Origin: an uncultured Lachnospiraceae bacterium
GTDB taxonomy: Bacteria; Bacillota_A; Clostridia; Lachnospirales; Lachnospiraceae
Length of the DNA stretch: 9,632 bases
Reading direction: 5' to 3'
Assembly: GCA_947564305.1 (NCBI GenBank)
Contig: CANOBT010000193.1
Coordinates: 1-9,632, forward strand
Shown one piece after another: positions 6,798-9,632 of this stretch. The notes below the pieces were generated by a model that had not been told where the DNA came from, ran no database searches, and saw only the letters and a list, made by a program, of their open reading frames with translations. Numbering within the stretch: the first letter of the stretch is position 1; the number at the start of each line of letters is the position of its first letter. A program made the translations under genes and the position numbers.

Positions 6798-8042
6798 TCA
6801 TCCTCTGATCGGTTCAAAAATCGGTTCTTCTTCTTTCAGCTCAAGGCAGATGCTGTAATTTTTCTTGTCAAAGTAATCTTCCGGCACATCTACTTCAATG
6901 GAACTGCAGCCCTCGCAGGTCGGCATGGCTACAAATTCCAAAGCTCTCTTGTCTGCCACCAGATAAGCACCCGTAATCTCATTCGCAATATTCAAAAGCT
7001 CCACTCTTCGTCTTGGCTTGAACACATGAACATACAGCTTATGGTCTTTCCTGGTCAGCATCCCCCAGTCCAATTCATAGGCATAGATTCCTACCCTCTT
7101 GGTTCCAAAAATCGCCTCCGCATTCTCATTGACAAACTTTCCGACCTCATCCAGTATCTTCATGCTTTCATCCGGCACATGTCCGGAAGCCTCCGGTCCG
7201 ATATTGAGCAGGTAATTTCCGCCTCTGCTGTTGATCTTCACAAGAAGCTGGATAATCTCCTGCGCATCCTTCCAATTATGGTCGTCTTTATTGAATCCCC
7301 AGGTATCATTCAATGTTGCAGGAACTTCCCAGTCCCCTTCATAGGGAAGACGCGGAATAAAATTATCTCCTGTTGTCATATATTCTCCCAGCTCATTACC
7401 GATTCGGCCGCTGACAATGCAATTTGGCTGCAGGCTCTTCACCAAATCTACCATCTCTTGGCTCTCTTCCTTCGTGGTCCCCATGGGAGTATCAAACCAA
7501 ATCAGCGCAACCTCCCCGTATTCTGTCAACAGTTCGCGCAGCTGTGGAAAACATTTCCTCTCCAGATATGCACGATAATTTTTCTTTGAATTATCCTTTC
7601 TGTGCATATAGCCGTCCGGGTCATGCCAGTCCTGAGCCTGAGAATAATAAAAACCAAGCTTCATATCATACTTGTCGCAGGCATCTCGAAGCTGCCTTAC
7701 AATATCCTTGCCGTAGGGCGTCGCTTTCACTACATTATAATCACTGCATTTGGAATCCCACATTGCAAAGCCCTCATGATGTTTGGAAGTAAATACAATA
7801 TACTTCATTCCCCATTCTTTCGCTTTACGAACAATCATATCCGCATCAAATTCTACAGGATTAAACTGTGATGCTAATTTCTCATACTCTTCCACCGGAA
7901 TATCCAGGTCGTTCATGATCCACTCTGCAATACGGTCCGTCTTCCTCCCATCATATTCACCGGCTAAAATTGCATAAAGCCCCCAGTGAATAAACAGGCC
8001 GAACTTCGCGTCCTTAAACCACTGCTGTTTTGTATCTTTCAT
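6798..8042 (-). CDS. GH29 alpha-L-fucosidase, cytoplasmic
   Basis: This 414-residue enzyme should release L-fucose from fucosylated oligosaccharides with retention of configuration. The GH29 barrel is clear: KFGLFIHWGLYA at 13-24, FTSKHHEGFAMWDS at 84-97 with the paired substrate-binding histidines, LGFYYSQAQDWHDPDG at 129-144, and LIWFD at 180-184 with Asp184 as the expected nucleophile. The acid/base Glu is probably in the stretch YEGDWEVPATLNDTWGF (234-250), but I cannot fix which one. A short beta domain follows from about 310. There is no signal peptide, so the substrate must be imported first. A TTG at 8048 could start the frame, but it is only four bases from the GGAG site; the ATG at 8042 is ten bases away and preferred. 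The gene is transcribed alone from an operator-bearing promoter. Confidence 0.93.
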   Translation of the reverse strand: MKDTKQQWFKDAKFGLFIHWGLYAILAGEYDGRKTDRIAEWIMNDLDIPVEEYEKLASQFNPVEFDADMIVRKAKEWGMKYIVFTSKHHEGFAMWDSKCSDYNVVKATPYGKDIVRQLRDACDKYDMKLGFYYSQAQDWHDPDGYMHRKDNSKKNYRAYLERKCFPQLRELLTEYGEVALIWFDTPMGTTKEESQEMVDLVKSLQPNCIVSGRIGNELGEYMTTGDNFIPRLPYEGDWEVPATLNDTWGFNKDDHNWKDAQEIIQLLVKINSRGGNYLLNIGPEASGHVPDESMKILDEVGKFVNENAEAIFGTKRVGIYAYELDWGMLTRKDHKLYVHVFKPRRRVELLNIANEITGAYLVADKRALEFVAMPTCEGCSSIEVDVPEDYFDKKNYSICLELKEEEPIFEPIRG

Positions 8043-8070
8043 TTTCAATTTTCTCCTTTTTTATTTATTC

Positions 8071-8085
8071 ACGAAACGTTTTACT
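8071..8085 (+). promoter_or_regulatory. LacI-type operator O4 in front of the GH29 gene
   Basis: ACGAAACGTTTTACT is identical over 15 bases to O1 and shares its 12-base core with O2; AAACGTTT lies at 8074-8081. Its centre is about 22 bases past the -10 box of the GH29 promoter, within one base of the placing of O1. This puts the GH29 gene in the same regulon as the importer operon although the two are about 2.6 kb apart. Confidence 0.83.
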
Positions 8086-8099
8086 TTTGATGTGGTTAC

Positions 8100-8128
8100 A
8101 TTATGCTACATACAAAGAGAAAAGTCAA
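8100..8128 (-). promoter_or_regulatory. Sigma-A promoter of the GH29 fucosidase gene
   Basis: On the minus strand, -35 TTGACT (8123-8128) and -10 CATAAT (8100-8105) are 17 bases apart. The -35 hexamer is the same as in the importer promoter. The start point should be near 8093, giving a leader of about 50 bases that holds operator O4 and the ribosome site GGAG (8053-8056). Confidence 0.82.
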
Positions 8129-8157
8129 TGAAATAATTCAGAATAGTTAGACATTTT

Positions 8158-8934
8158 TCATTTTGTTTCCAAAGATAAATCCATCCTTAAAATTTTTGTC
8201 CGAAAAATCACCGTAACCATGCTGAACAGCATCCGAAGCATATACCAGGCTGGTTTTAAACCACTATGCATACTATCTCCATTTTCCCTGGCATGCATCA
8301 CTGCCGGAATCTCTTTCACACGATATCCCAGTAAAAGCATCTGCATAAGCATATTGGCATCCGGATATTTGTCATCAAAATGATTATACTCCGAGTAGTA
8401 TATAAAAGCCTTCCTATTAAGCCCTTGTAAACCAGTTGTAGGGTCTGCAATATCCCGCCCTGTCATCTGTCTGATTAAAAAACGAAACATCACATAGGCC
8501 GCCTTTTTAAGCAATGAAACGGGAAAATCCGAACTTTCTTTCATGAATCTGGCTCCCAATACGATATCTGGTTTTTCTGTATTTACATCCTTTCCTTTCA
8601 ACTCCTCATAAATAACAGGAATATTACAGGCATCATGCTGTCCATCAGCATCCATCTGAATCACATACTGATAATCCTTTCGGACCGCATACTTGTACCC
8701 CAACTGCAGAGCACTTCCATATCCCAAATTGTATATATGCGTGATCAGCTCATATTGCTTCTCTTTTACCCTCCTGCCGGTATTGTCCGAAGAAGCATCA
8801 TCAATCACCAGAATATCCGCTATCGCAGGAACGCCAAATGTTTCTAACTGTTCAAGCACTTTAACAATATTTTTTTCTTCATTATAAGCTGGTATGATAA
8901 TCAATAACTCTTTTTTATCCATTGTTTTTTCCAT
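8158..8934 (-). CDS. GT2 family glycosyltransferase, polyprenyl-phosphate sugar synthase-like
   Basis: This 258-residue GT-A enzyme probably transfers a sugar from a nucleotide donor to a lipid or polysaccharide acceptor at the inner face of the membrane. The family landmarks are IIIPAYNEEKNI at 12-23, VIDDASSDNT at 43-52 (nucleotide binding), YNLGYGSALQLGYKYA at 68-83 and the metal-binding QMDADGQHD at 93-101. DPTTGLQGLNR at 164-174 follows and is typical of dolichol-phosphate-mannose-synthase-like members. A weak hydrophobic stretch lies near 228-247, but there are no extra membrane helices. The frame can start at a TTG (8946), but GAGG just before the ATG at 8934 makes that the likelier start. 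The next gene upstream encodes a DUF2304-like membrane protein; this pair is common in surface-polysaccharide loci. Donor and acceptor are unknown. I see no terminator between its stop and the GH29 promoter. Confidence 0.88.
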   Translation of the reverse strand: MEKTMDKKELLIIIPAYNEEKNIVKVLEQLETFGVPAIADILVIDDASSDNTGRRVKEKQYELITHIYNLGYGSALQLGYKYAVRKDYQYVIQMDADGQHDACNIPVIYEELKGKDVNTEKPDIVLGARFMKESSDFPVSLLKKAAYVMFRFLIRQMTGRDIADPTTGLQGLNRKAFIYYSEYNHFDDKYPDANMLMQMLLLGYRVKEIPAVMHARENGDSMHSGLKPAWYMLRMLFSMVTVIFRTKILRMDLSLETK

Positions 8935-8958
8935 GCCGCCTCTCAAGCAGTATAATCA

Positions 8959-9366
8959 TTATATATGAAGGCTGTCTTTTTCTTCATATTCTCCTATCCT
9001 GTCTGCCAACTCCTCAAACTGCTGTGTCAATTTTTCATTCTCCTGAATGAGCAAAGATACCTGGATGGCAAGCTCCTGATTTTTCATAGCCAAACGGGAG
9101 AGCAACAGGCTAAATTGAAATCCGCCCCACAAGCAGACCGCCCCTACAATGAAAAGTCCCAACCCCGTTCCCATTGAGATCAGATGTGTCCAGGAGGATA
9201 ATACCGGAACACTTCCAATCACAATCAATATCACACCTAGAATCTCCCATACTACAGCTAGATTCACTGTCATCTTTCTGACAGAATGATACCAAAAGCT
9301 GGAAATCATAACAAAAATACCGGCCGCAACGATTCCGTATTTAATAATCTCATACTTCTCCATCAT
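8959..9366 (-). CDS. DUF2304-like small membrane protein with C-terminal coiled coil
   Basis: This protein of 135 residues has three hydrophobic segments, near 7-25, 33-52 and 64-90, followed by a charged helical tail (about 93-130, QVSLLIQENEKLTQQFEELADRI) with heptad-like spacing. The pattern matches DUF2304 proteins, which are usually encoded beside a GT2 glycosyltransferase; a role as membrane partner for that enzyme is inferred, not known. The gene begins with two consecutive ATG codons (9366 and 9363), three bases after the stop of the upstream gene, and ends 24 bases before the GT2 ATG. This spacing points to co-transcription. No strong ribosome site is seen, so translation may depend on coupling. 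Confidence 0.72.
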   Translation of the reverse strand: MMEKYEIIKYGIVAAGIFVMISSFWYHSVRKMTVNLAVVWEILGVILIVIGSVPVLSSWTHLISMGTGLGLFIVGAVCLWGGFQFSLLLSRLAMKNQELAIQVSLLIQENEKLTQQFEELADRIGEYEEKDSLHI

Positions 9367-9369
9367 TCA

Positions 9370-9632
9370 TTAGCCATTCCCTTCTGTCATTTTGCGCCTG
9401 TCATATACCTTACCTGAAGGCTGTGTTCCTTTCCCACGCTTCATCAGCTCCCCACTGCAGAATATATGCCTGTCAATATTCCTCTCTACCCAGCGAAGCC
9501 GCATATAAGTCACTGTCCATCCTGTAAAGGCCCCTAGCACCACACCGATTCCATACCAGATCTCATTCAGTCTCGTAGCAAAGATACTTCCAATCAAAGT
9601 AACCATAAAAAAACTTAATGTGGCCCACACCA
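9370..9632 (-). CDS. pelG: C-terminal part of PelG-like polysaccharide membrane transporter (partial)
   Basis: Only the last 87 or so codons lie in the window; the frame is open through the right edge, so the gene begins outside. The visible part has two membrane segments (WATLSFFMVTLIGSIFA and YGIGVVLGAFTGWTVTYM), then RLRWVERNIDRHIFC and a basic hydrophilic tail ending at the TAA. The end of the second helix with YxRLRxxExNxDxHIFC resembles the C-terminus of PelG, the Wzx-like inner-membrane protein of Pel exopolysaccharide loci in Gram-positive bacteria. This is pattern memory from a short fragment, so another multi-helix polysaccharide exporter is possible. It is followed after three bases by the DUF2304-like gene. 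Confidence 0.55.
   Translation of the reverse strand, partial: VWATLSFFMVTLIGSIFATRLNEIWYGIGVVLGAFTGWTVTYMRLRWVERNIDRHIFCSGELMKRGKGTQPSGKVYDRRKMTEGNG

Noticed and set aside
6678..7589. A 303-codon plus-strand open frame opposite the GH29 gene
   Set aside because: It is fully antisense to a well-conserved enzyme, has no ribosome site, crosses the terminator hairpin at 6761-6787 and shows no recognisable domain.
8043..8048. TTG start for the GH29 gene
   Set aside because: It is only four bases from the GGAG site and adds two residues without family support; the ATG at 8042 is preferred.

Overview
The window reads as a low-to-moderate GC Gram-positive chromosome, most likely a gut-type Clostridia member close to Lachnospiraceae. 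The evidence is strong AGGAGG-type ribosome sites, sigma-A style promoters, a binding lipoprotein with a Gly/Ser/Asp-rich linker after the lipobox cysteine, and an ABC sugar importer without its own ATPase. Taxonomy is inferred from style only; no rRNA or tRNA gene is present.

Layout. Positions 1-192 are a non-coding tail with a minus-strand terminator. From 5432 down to 193 a minus-strand operon encodes, in transcription order, a sugar-binding lipoprotein, two CUT1-type permeases and a 673-residue glycosidase that resembles the GHL6/GH151 alpha-L-fucosidase type. A 253-base divergent control region (5433-5685) separates this operon from a plus-strand LacI-family regulator (5686-6714). Convergent to the regulator, across a bidirectional terminator, lies a GH29 alpha-L-fucosidase gene (minus, 6798-8042) with its own promoter. 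From 8158 to the right edge a separate minus-strand cluster begins: a GT2 glycosyltransferase, a DUF2304-like small membrane protein, and the C-terminal end of a membrane protein that resembles PelG of Pel-type exopolysaccharide loci.

How the genes fit together. The regulator, importer and two glycosidases form a coherent unit for taking up a fucosylated oligosaccharide and cutting it inside the cell; neither glycosidase has a signal peptide. The best direct evidence for a shared regulon is a 12-base operator, CGAAACGTTTTA, present exactly at three places: in the -35/-10 spacer of the importer promoter, just downstream of that promoter's likely start point, and just downstream of the GH29 promoter's likely start point. 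A degenerate fourth copy lies upstream of the regulator's promoter. The operator centre is a CpG inside AAACGTTT, as expected for a LacI-family protein with a hinge-helix leucine.

I found no CRISPR array, prophage, intact insertion sequence, toxin-antitoxin pair or clearly new type of system. The most useful points are the operator architecture, the pairing of GH29 with a GH151-like enzyme, and the Pel-like fragment next to a GT2/DUF2304 pair.
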